Part shown: piece by piece, positions 42,307 through 54,907 of the stretch | Position numbering within the stretch: the stretch's first letter is position 1 | How the letters are laid out: each line of letters begins with the position of its first letter | Source of the DNA: Pseudaquabacterium pictum | Lineage (GTDB): Bacteria > Pseudomonadota > Gammaproteobacteria > Burkholderiales > Burkholderiaceae_C | Length of the DNA: 64,000 nucleotides | NCBI RefSeq assembly: GCF_005403045.1 | Contig: NZ_BJCL01000006.1 | Coordinates: 248,001 to 312,000 of the forward strand | Direction of reading: 5' to 3' | Program-made: the position numbers and the translations under genes | The notes under the pieces: generated by a model | The model's input: only the letters and a program-made list of their open reading frames with translations | Told to the model about the DNA's origin: nothing | The model's database searches: none

Positions 42307-45300
42307 TCACATGCTGCGCCGGTACTGTCCGCCCACCTCGAACAGCGCGTTGGTGATCTGGCCCAGGCTGCAGCAGCGCACGGCGTCCATCAGCACGTCG
42401 AACACGTTGTGGTTGTCGATCACCGCCTGTTGCAGGCGCTTGAGCATGGCCGGCGCCTCGGCGGCATGGCGGGTGTGGAAGTCGGCCAGCCGCGCCAGCT
42501 GCGATTCCTTCTCGTCCGTGGTGCTGCGCGCCAGCTCGATCTGCTTCGGGTTCGGGTCTTCGTGCGGGTTGCGGAAGGTGTTGACGCCGATGATCGGGTA
42601 CTCGCCGGTGTGCTTGAGCATCTCGTAGTGCATGCTCTCCTCCTGGATCTTGCCGCGCTGGTAGCCGGTCTCCATCGCGCCCAGCACGCCGCCGCGGTCG
42701 GCGATCTTCTCGAACTCGGCCAGCACCGCTTCTTCCACCAGCTCGGTCAGCTCGTCGATGATGAACGCGCCCTGGTTCGGGTTCTCGTTCTTGGCCAGGC
42801 CCCACTCGCGGTTGATGATCAGCTGGATGGCCATGGCGCGGCGCACGCTGTCTTCCGTCGGCGTGGTGATCGCCTCGTCGAACGCGTTGGTGTGCAGGCT
42901 GTTGCAGTTGTCGTAGATCGCGATCAGCGCCTGCAGCGTGGTGCGGATGTCGTTGAACTGGATCTCCTGCGCGTGCAGGCTGCGGCCCGAAGTCTGGATG
43001 TGGTACTTCAGCTTCTGGCTGCGCTCGTTGGCGCCGTACTTGTCACGCATGGCCACCGCCCAGATGCGCCGCGCCACCCGGCCCAGCACGGTGTACTCCG
43101 GGTCCATGCCGTTGCTGAAGAAGAAGCTCAGGTTGGGCGCGAAGTCGTCGATGTGCATGCCGCGCGCCAGGTACGCCTCCACGAAGGTGAAGCCGTTGCT
43201 CAGCGTGAAGGCCAGCTGGCTGATCGGATTCGCGCCGGCTTCGGCGATGTGGTAGCCCGAGATCGAGACCGAGTAGAAGTTGCGCACGTTGTGGTGCACG
43301 AAGTACTCGGCGATGTCGCCCATCACCTTGAGTGAGAACTCGGTGCTGAAGATGCAGGTGTTCTGGCCCTGGTCTTCCTTCAGGATGTCGGCCTGCACCG
43401 TGCCGCGCACATTGGCCTGGGCCCATTCGCGGATCTTGGCGATCTCGGTGTCGGTGGGCGCGCGGCCGTTCTGCTCGGTGAACTTGGCGATCTGCTGGTC
43501 GATCGCGGTGTTCATGAACATCGCCAGGATGCTGGGCGCCGGGCCGTTGATCGTCATGCTGACGCTGGTGCTGGGGTTGCACAGGTCGAAGCCCGAGTAC
43601 AGCACCTTCATGTCGTCCAGCGTGGCGATGCTGACGCCCGAGTTGCCCACCTTGCCGTAGATGTCGGGCCGGCGGTCGGGGTCGTTGCCGTAGAGGGTGA
43701 CGGAGTCGAAGGCGGTGCTCAGTCGCTTGGCCGGCATGCCTTCGCTCACCAGCTTGAAGCGCCGGTTGGTGCGGAAGGCGTCGCCCTCGCCGGCGAACAT
43801 GCGGGTCGGGTCCTCGCCCTCGCGCTTGAAGGCGAAGGTGCCGGCGGTGTACGGGAAGCTGCCGGGCACGTTGTCCAGCATCAGCCACTTCAGCAGCTCG
43901 CCATGGCACTCATAGCCAGGCAAGGCCACCTTGCGGATCTTGCTGCCGGACAGCGTGGTGTGGACCAGGCTGGTGCGGATCTCCTTGTCGCGGATCTTCA
44001 CCACGTACTCGTCGCCGGCATAGGCCTTCTGCATCTCGGGCCACTGCGCCAGCAGCCGGGCGGCGGCCGGGTCCTGCCGGGTGGCGCGCTGGTCGGCCAG
44101 GCGCAGCACGGTGTTCTTCGCGCCGTCCTTGGCGGCGTCGTCGGCCTGCAGCATGGCGGCGGTGGCACGCAGCTGCTGCAGTTCACGCGCCAGCGTGGCC
44201 TGCGCGCGCGCCCTGGCCTTGTAGCCGCGCACGGTGTCGGTGATCTCGGCGAGATACCGGGTGCGCGAGGCCGGCACCACCGGCGTCTGGTGGGTGCTGT
44301 GCCGGGTGTGGACCAGCGGCAGGCGGCCTTCGGTGAGCGGCAGGCCCAGTGCGCCCAGGCGGGTCTTCAGCGCCTGGTACAGCGCGGTCACGCCGTCGTC
44401 GTTGAAGCGGCTGGCCATGGTGCCGAACACCGGCATGGCATCGGGCATCACGTTGAAGGCTTCACGGTTGCGCTGCACCTGCTTGGCCACATCGCGCAGC
44501 GCATCGGCAGCGCCCTTGCGGTCGAACTTGTTGATCGCCACGAACTCGGCGAAGTCGAGCATGTCGATCTTCTCCAGCTGGCTGGCGGCGCCGAATTCGG
44601 GCGTCATCACGTACATCGGCACGTCGACCAGCGGCACGATGGCCGCGTCACCCTGGCCGATGCCCGAGGTCTCGACGATCACCAGGTCGAAGCCGGCCAC
44701 CTTGGCCGCGGCCAGCACGTCGGGCAGGGCGGCGCTGATCTCGCTGCCGGTGTCGCGGGTGGCGAGCGAGCGCACGTAGACGCGGTGGCCCTGGCTCCAG
44801 GGGCCGATGGCGTTCATGCGGATGCGGTCGCCCAGCAGGGCGCCACCGCTCTTGCGGCGTGACGGGTCGATCGAGATCACCGCGATGCGCAGCGCGTCGC
44901 CTTGGTCCAGGCGGATGCGGCGGATCAGCTCGTCGGTCAGGCTGCTCTTGCCGGCGCCGCCGGTGCCGGTGATGCCCAGCACGGGCGCCTTGGCCTGCCT
45001 GGCCGCTGCATGCAGATCGGTCACCAGGGCGGCGTCGGCCTTGCCGTTCTCCAGCGCGGTGATCAGCTGGGCCAGGCAACGCCAGGCGGCCTCGGTGTGG
45101 CCCTGGATGGCCGACAACGCGGTGGGCGCATGGGCCGTCAGGTCGCGGTCGGCCCGCATCACCATCTCGCCGATCATGCCCTGCAGGCCCATGCGCTGGC
45201 CGTCCTCGGGGCTGAAGATGCGCACGCCGTGGCCGGCCAGCATGGCGATCTCTTCGGGCACGATCACGCCGCCGCCGCCGCCGAAGACCTGGATGTGCTC

Positions 45301-45597
45301 ACCGCCGCGCTGCTTCAGCAGCTCGACCATGTAGGTGAAGTACTCGTTGTGGCCGCCCTGGTAGCTGCTGACGGCGATGCCCTGCACGTCCTCCTGCAGC
45401 GCGGCGGTCACCACCTCGTCGACCGAGCGGTTGTGGCCCAGGTGGATGACCTCGGCGCCCATGCCCTGCAGGATGCGCCGCATGATGTTGATCGCGGCAT
45501 CGTGGCCATCGAACAGGCTGGCGGCGGTGACAAAGCGCACCTTGTGCGTGGGCCGGTAGTTGGCCAGGGCCTGGAACTCGGCGGACAGATCGGTCAT
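42307..45597 (-). CDS. icmF: Fused isobutyryl-CoA mutase (IcmF)
   Basis: A 1096-residue adenosylcobalamin enzyme that interconverts isobutyryl-CoA and n-butyryl-CoA. The domain order is that of IcmF: an N-terminal B12-binding Rossmann domain ([15 protein letters not shown], then [13 protein letters not shown]), a MeaI/ArgK-type G-protein chaperone ([20 protein letters not shown] near 210, [19 protein letters not shown]) and a C-terminal mutase barrel ([33 protein letters not shown]-like region, [20 protein letters not shown]). The fused chaperone repairs B12 on the enzyme itself. It is read divergently from an AraC regulator 126 bases away. Confidence 0.96.
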   Translation of the reverse strand: MTDLSAEFQALANYRPTHKVRFVTAASLFDGHDAAINIMRRILQGMGAEVIHLGHNRSVDEVVTAALQEDVQGIAVSSYQGGHNEYFTYMVELLKQRGGEHIQVFGGGGGVIVPEEIAMLAGHGVRIFSPEDGQRMGLQGMIGEMVMRADRDLTAHAPTALSAIQGHTEAAWRCLAQLITALENGKADAALVTDLHAAARQAKAPVLGITGTGGAGKSSLTDELIRRIRLDQGDALRIAVISIDPSRRKSGGALLGDRIRMNAIGPWSQGHRVYVRSLATRDTGSEISAALPDVLAAAKVAGFDLVIVETSGIGQGDAAIVPLVDVPMYVMTPEFGAASQLEKIDMLDFAEFVAINKFDRKGAADALRDVAKQVQRNREAFNVMPDAMPVFGTMASRFNDDGVTALYQALKTRLGALGLPLTEGRLPLVHTRHSTHQTPVVPASRTRYLAEITDTVRGYKARARAQATLARELQQLRATAAMLQADDAAKDGAKNTVLRLADQRATRQDPAAARLLAQWPEMQKAYAGDEYVVKIRDKEIRTSLVHTTLSGSKIRKVALPGYECHGELLKWLMLDNVPGSFPYTAGTFAFKREGEDPTRMFAGEGDAFRTNRRFKLVSEGMPAKRLSTAFDSVTLYGNDPDRRPDIYGKVGNSGVSIATLDDMKVLYSGFDLCNPSTSVSMTINGPAPSILAMFMNTAIDQQIAKFTEQNGRAPTDTEIAKIREWAQANVRGTVQADILKEDQGQNTCIFSTEFSLKVMGDIAEYFVHHNVRNFYSVSISGYHIAEAGANPISQLAFTLSNGFTFVEAYLARGMHIDDFAPNLSFFFSNGMDPEYTVLGRVARRIWAVAMRDKYGANERSQKLKYHIQTSGRSLHAQEIQFNDIRTTLQALIAIYDNCNSLHTNAFDEAITTPTEDSVRRAMAIQLIINREWGLAKNENPNQGAFIIDELTELVEEAVLAEFEKIADRGGVLGAMETGYQRGKIQEESMHYEMLKHTGEYPIIGVNTFRNPHEDPNPKQIELARSTTDEKESQLARLADFHTRHAAEAPAMLKRLQQAVIDNHNVFDVLMDAVRCCSLGQITNALFEVGGQYRRSM

Positions 45598-45723
45598 CGG
45601 GTTGTCTCCTGGATCGGGCGGCGCCGTGCATGGCGCCGGCAGGCGCTGAGTCTAGGCCGCCGGCCGCCGGTGCGTGATGGCGCAAACGCGCGGTGCCCTG
45701 AGCGGATTTGCCAGAATGCGCCG

Positions 45724-46806
45724 ATGCCCAGCCCACCCGGCACCGACCGTCCGCGCAGCGTCTCCATCGCCTTCGTGCGCAGCGCCGTCCGTGCGCTGGA
45801 TGCGGCCGCCCGCGCCACCGTGCTGGACGAGGCCGGCATCGCCCCCGCGCTGCTGGCCCAGCCGGGTGCCCGGGTGCCGGCCCAGGCCTTTGCACGGCTG
45901 TGGATGGCGGTGGCCCTGGCGCTGGACGACGAGTTCTTCGGCCTCGATGCCCGGCGCATGAAGGTGGGCAGTTTTGCCATGTTGTGCCATGCGGTGGCGG
46001 GCCAGCCGACGGTGGGCGCCGCGCTGCGGCAGGCGCTGCGCGGATTCGGCCTGTTCTTCGACGATCTGACGGTCAGCCTGCGGGTGGCCGGTGGCCAGGC
46101 GCTGCTGCAGATCGACAACCGCATCCGCACCCACGTTCACACCCACTTCCACGCAACCGCGGGCGATGCGGCCGATGCCCGCCGCTTCGCCGACGAGACC
46201 CTGCTGGTGATGCTGCACGGCCTGCTGTGCTGGCTGGCCGGGCGCCGGGTGCCGCTGGCCCGGGTGGACTGGGCCCATCCGCCGCCGGCCCATGCCGACG
46301 AGTACCGGCGCATGTTCGGCCCGCTGCAGCGCTTCGACGCCACGGCCACGGTGGCGGTGTTCGACGCCCGGGTGCTGGCGGCGGCGGCCACCGTCACCCC
46401 GGCCAGCCTGAAGGCGTTTCTGCGTGACGCGCCGCAGTCGGTGTTCCTCAAGCAGGTGGTGCCCACCGGCCTGGGCGACCGCGCCCGCCGCCTGTGCCGC
46501 AGCGCGCTGGACCAGGGCCAGGCCGCGCCCACGCTGGCCGAGCTGGGCCGGGCGCTGGGCCTGTCCACCGCCACGCTGCGCCGCCGGCTGGATGCCGAGG
46601 GCGCCGCCTGGGGTCCGCTGAAGGACGAGGTGCGGCGTGACCTGGCGCTGCAGCTGCTGGCCGAGCGGCGGCTGAGCGTGGCCGACATCGCCACCCGCCT
46701 GGGCTTCGAGGATGCCAGCACCTTCTACCGCGCCTTCCGCAAGTGGACCGGCAGCGCACCGGGCGCCTGGCGCAGCGCGCAGCAGGCCACGTTGCCGGCT
46801 GGATAG
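45724..46806 (+). CDS. AraC-family regulator (OruR/ArgR-like sensor domain)
   Basis: A 360-residue AraC regulator with the long N-terminal arabinose-binding-like domain of the PF12625 group (LDEAGIAPALLAQPGARVPA, AFARLWMAVALALDDEFFGL) and a C-terminal double helix-turn-helix (LAELGRALGLSTATLRRRLD, VADIATRLGFEDASTFYRAF, KWTGSAPGAWR). It is divergent from icmF, so it probably controls that mutase; the effector might be a short-chain acyl compound. It ends 12 bases before greB. Confidence 0.92.
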   Translation: MPSPPGTDRPRSVSIAFVRSAVRALDAAARATVLDEAGIAPALLAQPGARVPAQAFARLWMAVALALDDEFFGLDARRMKVGSFAMLCHAVAGQPTVGAALRQALRGFGLFFDDLTVSLRVAGGQALLQIDNRIRTHVHTHFHATAGDAADARRFADETLLVMLHGLLCWLAGRRVPLARVDWAHPPPAHADEYRRMFGPLQRFDATATVAVFDARVLAAAATVTPASLKAFLRDAPQSVFLKQVVPTGLGDRARRLCRSALDQGQAAPTLAELGRALGLSTATLRRRLDAEGAAWGPLKDEVRRDLALQLLAERRLSVADIATRLGFEDASTFYRAFRKWTGSAPGAWRSAQQATLPAG

Positions 46807-46818
46807 ACTGCGTCCACC

Positions 46819-47385
46819 ATGAACAAGGCCTTCACGAAAGAGCCCGAGGGCGACGCCGACGATGACGACGGCGGCCCCGGCCTGCCGCCGCTGCCGCCCG
46901 GCGGCAAGAACTACATCACGCCGGCCGGCTACCAGCGCCTGCGCGGCGAGCTGGTGGCGCTGATCGACGAGGAACGGCCGAAGATGGTGGAGACCGTCTC
47001 CTGGGCCGCGAAGAACGGGGACCGCAGCGAGAACGGCGACTACCTCTACGGCAAGAAGCGGCTGCGCGAGATCGACCGCCGCATCCGCTTCCTGACCAAG
47101 CGGCTGGACATCGCCGAGGTGGCCGACCCCAGCCTGCACCACGGCAACGACCAGATCTATTTCGGCGCCACCGTCACCTATGCCAACAGCCGGGGTGAGG
47201 AACGCACCATCACCATCAAGGGCATCGACGAGGCCGACAACCTGGCCGGCGAGGTGAGCTGGATCGCGCCGATCGCCCGGGCGTTGCTGAAGGCCCGCGA
47301 AGGCGACGAGGTGAAGCTGCAGACGCCGGGTGGCGTGGAGGTGCTGGAAGTGATCGCGGTCAACTACCCGGCGCCCGGCGGCTGA
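46819..47385 (+). CDS. greB: Transcription elongation factor GreB
   Basis: A 188-residue Gre factor. It inserts a coiled coil into the RNA polymerase channel to stimulate cleavage of backtracked transcripts. The coiled coil has AAKNGDRSENGDYLYGKKRL with the catalytic Asp/Glu tip, and the C-terminal FKBP-like domain has DQIYFGATVTYANSRGEERT. The N-terminus carries an extra ~30-residue acidic, Pro/Gly-rich leader absent from E. coli GreB (158). It overlaps nothing and follows the AraC gene closely. Confidence 0.95.
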   Translation: MNKAFTKEPEGDADDDDGGPGLPPLPPGGKNYITPAGYQRLRGELVALIDEERPKMVETVSWAAKNGDRSENGDYLYGKKRLREIDRRIRFLTKRLDIAEVADPSLHHGNDQIYFGATVTYANSRGEERTITIKGIDEADNLAGEVSWIAPIARALLKAREGDEVKLQTPGGVEVLEVIAVNYPAPGG

Positions 47386-47386
47386 C

Positions 47387-49699
<2,313 letters not shown>

Positions 49700-49747
49700 G
49701 CACCCGAATTTAGCCTGCTTTGCCCAGGCGGCCGATCGGCAATGAGA

Positions 49748-49769
49748 AAGGGCGCCCGGAGGCGCCCTT
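49748..49769 (-). terminator. Rho-independent terminator after rpoZ
   Basis: On the minus strand a 9-bp GC-rich stem (arms AAGGGCGCC and GGCGCCCTT) with a 4-base loop is followed by TTCTCATT. It lies between the rpoZ stop at 49790 and the spoT start at 49699. Confidence 0.75.
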
Positions 49770-49789
49770 GGCAGCGGTGCGGCGGCTGT

Positions 49790-49993
49790 TTACAGCGGCA
49801 CGCGGCGCAGCATCTCGATGCCGACTTCACCGGCGGCGATCTCGCGCAGGGCGGTCACGCCGGGCTTGTTCTTGCTCTCGATCTTCGGGGCGTGGCCCTG
49901 GCTCAGCATGCGGGCGCGGTAGGTGGCGGCCAGCACCAGCTGGAAGCGGTTCGGGATCTTGGTGAGGCAGTCTTCGACAGTGATGCGGGCCAT
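49790..49993 (-). CDS. rpoZ: RNA polymerase omega subunit
   Basis: A 67-residue omega subunit that helps assemble RNA polymerase and, in proteobacteria, takes part in the ppGpp binding site. [40 protein letters not shown] and [16 protein letters not shown] are typical. It sits between gmk and spoT, the usual proteobacterial order. The ATG at 49993 is unambiguous. Confidence 0.97.
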   Translation of the reverse strand: MARITVEDCLTKIPNRFQLVLAATYRARMLSQGHAPKIESKNKPGVTALREIAAGEVGIEMLRRVPL

Positions 49994-50052
49994 GGGCTTG
50001 CCTTCGGTTCAGTTCGGTGATGCTGGCAGGGAGATCCGGCGTCAGATCAGGG

Positions 50053-50673
50053 TCAGATCAAGTTGAGCGCCGAGAACACCTGGGATTTGTTGCGTTGCTG
50101 TGCGGCGTAGCGCAAGCGCTGCGAGTGCACGACGGTCTTCAGATCGAACAGCGCCGTCTCGAATAAACCGTTGATGATAACAAAATCGAAATGGCGCGCC
50201 TGCGCCACCTCCAGCCGGGCGTTCTCCATGCGGCGGGCGATCACGTCGGCGCCATCTTCGCCGCGGCGCTTCAGCCGCTGCTCCAGCTCGGCCCAGCTGG
50301 GCGGCAGGATGAAGATCAGGATGGCGTGGCCGAAGATCTGCTTGATCTGCAGCGCGCCCTGCCAGTCGATCTCCAGCACCACGTCCTCGCCGCGGGCCAG
50401 GCGGTCTTCGATGGCACGGCGCGAGGTGCCGTACAGGTTGCCGTGCACCTCGGCCCATTCGAAGAAATCGCCCTGCGCCGCCATCTGGCGGAATTCATCG
50501 GTGCCGACGAACCAGTACTCGCGGCCGTGCTGTTCCTGGCCGCGCGGCGCGCGGGTGGTGTGCGAGACCGACACGGCCAGATGGGAGTCGAGCTCCAGCA
50601 GCGCCTTGACCAGGCTGGACTTGCCGGCGCCGCTGGGCGCCGCCACCACGAAGAGGTTGCCGGGGGTTTCCAT
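50053..50673 (-). CDS. gmk: Guanylate kinase
   Basis: A 206-residue kinase that phosphorylates GMP to GDP. The P-loop is [11 protein letters not shown] (residues 12-22), followed by the GMP-binding segment [13 protein letters not shown] and HGREYWFV, and the lid region [19 protein letters not shown]. Length matches the family. It is 48 bases after ureC and 59 bases before rpoZ on the same strand. Together with guaA at the start of the window it is a second guanine nucleotide gene. Confidence 0.97.
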   Translation of the reverse strand: METPGNLFVVAAPSGAGKSSLVKALLELDSHLAVSVSHTTRAPRGQEQHGREYWFVGTDEFRQMAAQGDFFEWAEVHGNLYGTSRRAIEDRLARGEDVVLEIDWQGALQIKQIFGHAILIFILPPSWAELEQRLKRRGEDGADVIARRMENARLEVAQARHFDFVIINGLFETALFDLKTVVHSQRLRYAAQQRNKSQVFSALNLI

Positions 50674-50721
50674 CGCGGGATTTTCACCCAGACCGGCGGC
50701 ACCCCGGGCGGCGCTGAAGCG

Positions 50722-52461
50722 TCAGAACAGGAAGTACTTCTGCGCCATCGGCAGCACCGTGGCCGGCTCGCAGGTCAGCAGCACGCCGTCGGCGCGCACC
50801 TGGTAGGTCTGGGCGTCGATCTGCATCTGCGGCAGGTAGGCGTTGTGCACCATGTCGCGCTTGGTGACGGTGCGGTTGCCCTTCACCGCCACCAGCCGCT
50901 TGGCCAGGCCGTAGCTCTCGGCCACGCCGCTGGCCAGGCTGGCCTGGCTGACGAAGCTGATCGACGTGGGGCCGACGGCCTTGCCGAAGCTGCCGAACAT
51001 CGGCCGGTAGTGCACCGGCTGCGGTGTCGGGATGCTGGCATTCGGGTCGCCCATGGCGGCGGCGGCGATGAAGCCACCCTTCAACACCACGCTGGGCTTG
51101 ACGCCGAAGAAGGCCGGCTTCCACAGCACCAGGTCGGCCCACTTGCCCACTTCCACGCTGCCCACCTCGTGGGCGATGCCGTTGGCCAGCGCCGGGTTGA
51201 TGGTGTATTTGGCGACGTAGCGCTTGACGCGGAAGTTGTCGTGGCGCTCGCTGGACTGGCCATCTGGGCCCGCCAGCGTGCCGCGCTGCTGCTTCATCTT
51301 GTGCGCCGTCTGCCAGGTGCGGATGATGACTTCGCCCACCCGGCCCATGGCCTGGCTGTCGCTGCTCATCATGCTGATCGCGCCCATGTCGTGCAGCACG
51401 TCCTCGGCGGCAATGGTCTCGCGGCGGATGCGGCTCTCGGCGAAGGCCAGGTCCTCGGCGATCGACGCATCGAGGTGGTGGCAGACCATCAGCATGTCCA
51501 GGTGCTCGTCCACCGTGTTGGCGGTGTAGGGCATGGTCGGATTGGTGCTGCTGGGCAGGAAGTTGGCCTCGCCCACCACCCGCAGGATGTCGGGCGCGTG
51601 GCCGCCGCCGGCACCTTCGGTGTGGAAGGCGCAGAGGCTGCGGCCCTTGGTGGCGGCGATGGTGTCCTCGACGAAGCCGCTCTCGTTGAGGGTGTCGCTG
51701 TGGATCGAGACCTGGATGTCGTGCGCTTCGGCCACGTTCAGGCACTGGTCGATGGCACTCGGCGTGGTGCCCCAGTCCTCGTGCAGCTTGAGGCCGATGG
51801 CGCCGGCCTCGGCCTGCTGGTTCAGGGCCTCGGGCCTGCTGGCGTTGCCCTTGCCCAGGAAGCCCAGGTTCATCGGGAAGGCCTCGGCCGCCTGCAGCAT
51901 CAGCCGCATGTGCTCGGGCCCGGGCGTGCTGGTGGTGGCCAGCGTGCCGGTGGCCGGGCCGGTGCCGCCGCCGAGCATGGTGGTCACGCCCGAGTACAGC
52001 GCCTCGTCGATCTGCTGCGGGCAGATGAAATGGATGTGGCTGTCGATGCCGCCGGCGGTGACGATCATCCCCTCGCCGGCCAGGATCTCGGTGCCCGGGC
52101 CGATGACGATGTCCACGCCCGGCTGCACATCGGGGTTGCCGGCCTTGCCGATGGCGGCGATGCGGTGGCGCTTGATGCCGATGTCGGCCTTGACGATGCC
52201 CCAGTGGTCGATGATCAGCGCGTTGGTGATCACCAGGTCGGCGGCCTCGTGCGCACCGGGGCCGTTGGGCGCCTGGCCCTGGCCCATGCCGTCGCGGATG
52301 GTCTTGCCGCCGCCGAACTTCACCTCTTCGCCGTAGCCGCCGGCGCGCAGGGTGAAGTCGTCCTCGACCTGCACCACCAGCGCGGTGTCGGCCAGGCGCA
52401 GCCGGTCGCCCACGGTGGGGCCGTACATCTCGGCGTAGGCACGCCTGCCGATCGTGGCCAT
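50722..52461 (-). CDS. ureC: Urease subunit alpha
   Basis: A 579-residue nickel-dependent amidohydrolase subunit that hydrolyses urea to ammonia and carbamate. [20 protein letters not shown] starts the protein. Metal-site motifs are present: [27 protein letters not shown] (with the carbamylated Lys), the [10 protein letters not shown] segment, [15 protein letters not shown] and VCHHLD. ATG 52461 overlaps the ureB stop by one base (TGATG); a GTG at 52464 is also possible. The order alpha then gmk is unusual because accessory genes normally follow ureC. Confidence 0.97.
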   Translation of the reverse strand: MATIGRRAYAEMYGPTVGDRLRLADTALVVQVEDDFTLRAGGYGEEVKFGGGKTIRDGMGQGQAPNGPGAHEAADLVITNALIIDHWGIVKADIGIKRHRIAAIGKAGNPDVQPGVDIVIGPGTEILAGEGMIVTAGGIDSHIHFICPQQIDEALYSGVTTMLGGGTGPATGTLATTSTPGPEHMRLMLQAAEAFPMNLGFLGKGNASRPEALNQQAEAGAIGLKLHEDWGTTPSAIDQCLNVAEAHDIQVSIHSDTLNESGFVEDTIAATKGRSLCAFHTEGAGGGHAPDILRVVGEANFLPSSTNPTMPYTANTVDEHLDMLMVCHHLDASIAEDLAFAESRIRRETIAAEDVLHDMGAISMMSSDSQAMGRVGEVIIRTWQTAHKMKQQRGTLAGPDGQSSERHDNFRVKRYVAKYTINPALANGIAHEVGSVEVGKWADLVLWKPAFFGVKPSVVLKGGFIAAAAMGDPNASIPTPQPVHYRPMFGSFGKAVGPTSISFVSQASLASGVAESYGLAKRLVAVKGNRTVTKRDMVHNAYLPQMQIDAQTYQVRADGVLLTCEPATVLPMAQKYFLF

Positions 52462-52766
52462 CACAAGGCTCCCTGGATCTGGCCGCGGAAGCCGAACACC
52501 TGCCGGGCGCCCGCGTAGTCGACCAGCTCGACCGTGCGTTGCTGGCCCGGCTCGAAGCGCACCGCCGTGCCGCTGGCGATGTTCAGCCGCATGCCGCGGG
52601 CGGCGGCGCGGTCGAAGCTGAGGGCGCCGTTGGTCTCGGCGAAGTGGTAGTGCGAGCCCACCTGGATCGGCCGGTCGCCGGTGTTCTGCACCACCAGGGT
52701 GTGGGTGCGGCGGCCAGGGTTCAGGATGTGGTCGCCGTCGTCGGTCAGCAGTTCGCCGGGGATCAT
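52461..52766 (-). CDS. ureB: Urease subunit beta
   Basis: A 101-residue beta subunit of urease. It has [20 protein letters not shown] and [40 protein letters not shown] and [20 protein letters not shown], all typical. The start at 52766 removes an unlikely 39-residue upstream extension. It is separated from ureA by the small gene 52777-52941 and joined to ureC by the TGATG overlap. Confidence 0.96.
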   Translation of the reverse strand: MIPGELLTDDGDHILNPGRRTHTLVVQNTGDRPIQVGSHYHFAETNGALSFDRAAARGMRLNIASGTAVRFEPGQQRTVELVDYAGARQVFGFRGQIQGAL

Positions 52767-52776
52767 GCGCTGCGCC

Positions 52777-52941
52777 TCACTTGCGCCGGGCCAGCCACAG
52801 GCCGGCGACGGCCACCGCGGCCAGCAGCCAGGCGGCGTCGGTGGCATGCCAGTGCGAGGCGCCCGGCAGGCCGTGGCCCTCATGCGCCTGCGCCAGACCG
52901 GCGCCTGCCATGGCCAGCAGGGCCAAGATTTGCTTCTTCAT
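52777..52941 (-). CDS. Small membrane protein between ureA and ureB
   Basis: A 54-residue protein: a signal-like hydrophobic start ([19 protein letters not shown]), a short HEGHG segment and a second hydrophobic helix ([16 protein letters not shown]) with a basic end (RRK). Short His-containing membrane proteins of this kind occur inside urease clusters, but no function is established. It is the only gene between ureA and ureB and is short enough to be missed by annotation. Confidence 0.6.
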   Translation of the reverse strand: MKKQILALLAMAGAGLAQAHEGHGLPGASHWHATDAAWLLAAVAVAGLWLARRK

Positions 52942-52969
52942 GGTGCGCTCCAGCAGCGTTTTGGCTGCG

Positions 52970-53272
52970 TTATGCAATGGGTTGGTGCACTGTCACCAGT
53001 TTGGTGCCATCCGGAAACGTGGCCTCGACCTGGATTTCCCGGACCATGTCGGCCACGCCGTCCATCACGTCGTCGCGGGTCAGCACCGTCTTGCCGTCGC
53101 TCATCAACGCGGCCACGGTCTTGCCGTCGCGGGCGCCTTCCATGATGGCGGCGGTGATCAGGGCCACCGCCTCGGGCACGTTGAGCTTCAGGCCCCGGGC
53201 CTTGCGCCGCTCGGCCAGCAGCGCGGCGGTGAAGATCAGCAGCTTGTCTTTTTCACGCGGGGTCAGATCCAT
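52970..53272 (-). CDS. ureA: Urease subunit gamma
   Basis: A 100-residue gamma subunit: [40 protein letters not shown] and [20 protein letters not shown] are the family hallmarks. It is the first gene of the urease structural unit in transcription order. No ureD lies upstream, where the divergent diguanylate cyclase gene starts 213 bases away. No NAC or nitrogen-responsive site was assigned. Confidence 0.97.
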   Translation of the reverse strand: MDLTPREKDKLLIFTAALLAERRKARGLKLNVPEAVALITAAIMEGARDGKTVAALMSDGKTVLTRDDVMDGVADMVREIQVEATFPDGTKLVTVHQPIA

Positions 53273-53484
53273 GGTGTCGGCCTCAGCACATTCAGTGCCA
53301 TCGTAACCAGTGCGACGCAGGTCGCCATCGGGGTGTCACCGCGCACCGGCAGGCAAGCCTGTCAGCAAAACTGCACAAAATGCAGGTCCGGCCTCAGAAT
53401 CCCGGCGTTGCCGGGCGTGTGCGGTGACGCACACCGGGTCCACCCACAGGAGCAGACGCGCCGAGGTCAGGCGCCAGTGCCACC

Positions 53485-54846
53485 ATGCAGCACGAGCAGA
53501 ACGCGCCCGCTCCCCGCCCCTCGCTGCCCGAGGACACCCTGGGTGACAGCGCGGCCCTGATGCTGGACCTGGCCGCATCGATTCCGGGGGCGATGTTCCG
53601 GCTGTCGCGCTGGGCGGGCGGGCAGTGGCGCTTCACCTATGTCAGCCCGGGCATCGAGCCGCTGTTCGGGCTGACGCCGGCACAGGTCTGCGCCGACATC
53701 CGGGCCCTGGGCCGGGTGATCCTGCCGGAGGACCGCCCGCAGCACGACGCCACCATCCGCGCTGCACTGCTGGCCGGCCAGGCCTTCGAGCAGGAGTACC
53801 GCATCCGCACCGCCGATGGCGTGCTCAAGTGGGTGCATGCCCGCGCCAGGCCGCAGCCCGGCGGCGCCGGCGAGGTGGTGTGGACCGGGCTGCTCACCGA
53901 TGTCTCCGACCGCAAGCAGCTGGAGGCGGTGGTGCGCGACAGCGAGGAGCGCTACCGCACCCTGTTCGAGACGGTGGCCCAGGGCGTGGTCTACCAGGAC
54001 GCCGCCGGCCGCATCACCTCGGCCAACCCGGCGGCGCAGCGCATCCTGGGGCTGACGCTGGACCAGATGCAGGGCCGCCACAGCGTCGACCCGCGCTGGC
54101 AGGCCATCCATGAGGACGGCAGCCCGTTTCCCGGCACCGAGCATCCCGCCATGGTGGCGCTGCGCACCGGCCAGCCGGTGCACCAGGTGGTGATGGGCGT
54201 GCATGCGCCGAACCGCGGCTGCACCTGGTTGCTGGTCAATGCCACGCCGGTGCTGCGCGCCGGCCAGGCGCAGGAGGTGTACAGCAGCTTCGAGGACATC
54301 ACCGAGCGGGTGCTGCTCAGCCAGGAGCTCAAGCGCCAGGCCAGCACCGACGACCTCACCGGCGTGGCCAACCGCCGCAGCCTGATGCAGCGCCTGGCGC
54401 TGGAGTTCGAGCGGGTGCGCCAGCCCGGCGCCGGCCACCGCTGTGCGGTGTTGGCGGTCGACCTCGACCTGTTCAAGCTGATCAATGACCGCCACGGCCA
54501 TGCCGCTGGCGATGCGGTGCTGCAGCATGCGGCCACGCTGATGCGCCGCGTTACCCGCCAGCACGACCTGGTGGCCCGCAGCGGCGGCGAGGAATTCACC
54601 CTGGTGCTGCCCGACACCGGCCCGGACGAGGCCGCCGCCCTGGCCGAGCGGCTGCGCGCCAGCCTGCAGGCCCAGCCGCTGCAGCACCAGGGCCTGGCGC
54701 TGGTGGTGACGGTGAGCGTGGGCGTCAGCCAGATCCTGCCTGCCGATGCCAGCCTGGACGCGGTGCTGGCCCGCGCCGATGCCGCGCTGTACGCCGCCAA
54801 GGGCGCCGGCCGCAACCAGGTGTGCCTGGCACCAGCAGCGGGCTGA
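53485..54846 (+). CDS. PAS-PAS diguanylate cyclase
   Basis: A 453-residue cyclic-di-GMP synthase. Two PAS domains (about 25-145, with FTYVSPGIEPLFGLTPAQVC, and 155-275, with RYRTLFETVAQGVVYQDAAG) precede a GGDEF domain: LTGVANRRSLMQRL, VDLDLFKLINDRHGHAAGDA and the active site GGEEF. The inhibitory site RxxD (RQHD) lies five residues before GGEEF, so product inhibition is likely. No membrane segment is present. It is the first of three plus-strand genes with the transporter-kinase and its response regulator. Confidence 0.94.
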   Translation: MQHEQNAPAPRPSLPEDTLGDSAALMLDLAASIPGAMFRLSRWAGGQWRFTYVSPGIEPLFGLTPAQVCADIRALGRVILPEDRPQHDATIRAALLAGQAFEQEYRIRTADGVLKWVHARARPQPGGAGEVVWTGLLTDVSDRKQLEAVVRDSEERYRTLFETVAQGVVYQDAAGRITSANPAAQRILGLTLDQMQGRHSVDPRWQAIHEDGSPFPGTEHPAMVALRTGQPVHQVVMGVHAPNRGCTWLLVNATPVLRAGQAQEVYSSFEDITERVLLSQELKRQASTDDLTGVANRRSLMQRLALEFERVRQPGAGHRCAVLAVDLDLFKLINDRHGHAAGDAVLQHAATLMRRVTRQHDLVARSGGEEFTLVLPDTGPDEAAALAERLRASLQAQPLQHQGLALVVTVSVGVSQILPADASLDAVLARADAALYAAKGAGRNQVCLAPAAG

Positions 54847-54907
54847 GCAGCCAGGCACCAGGCCCCGGCTGGGGCAGACTCGGTGTGTTTCTTGCACCCA
54901 CGCCGCC

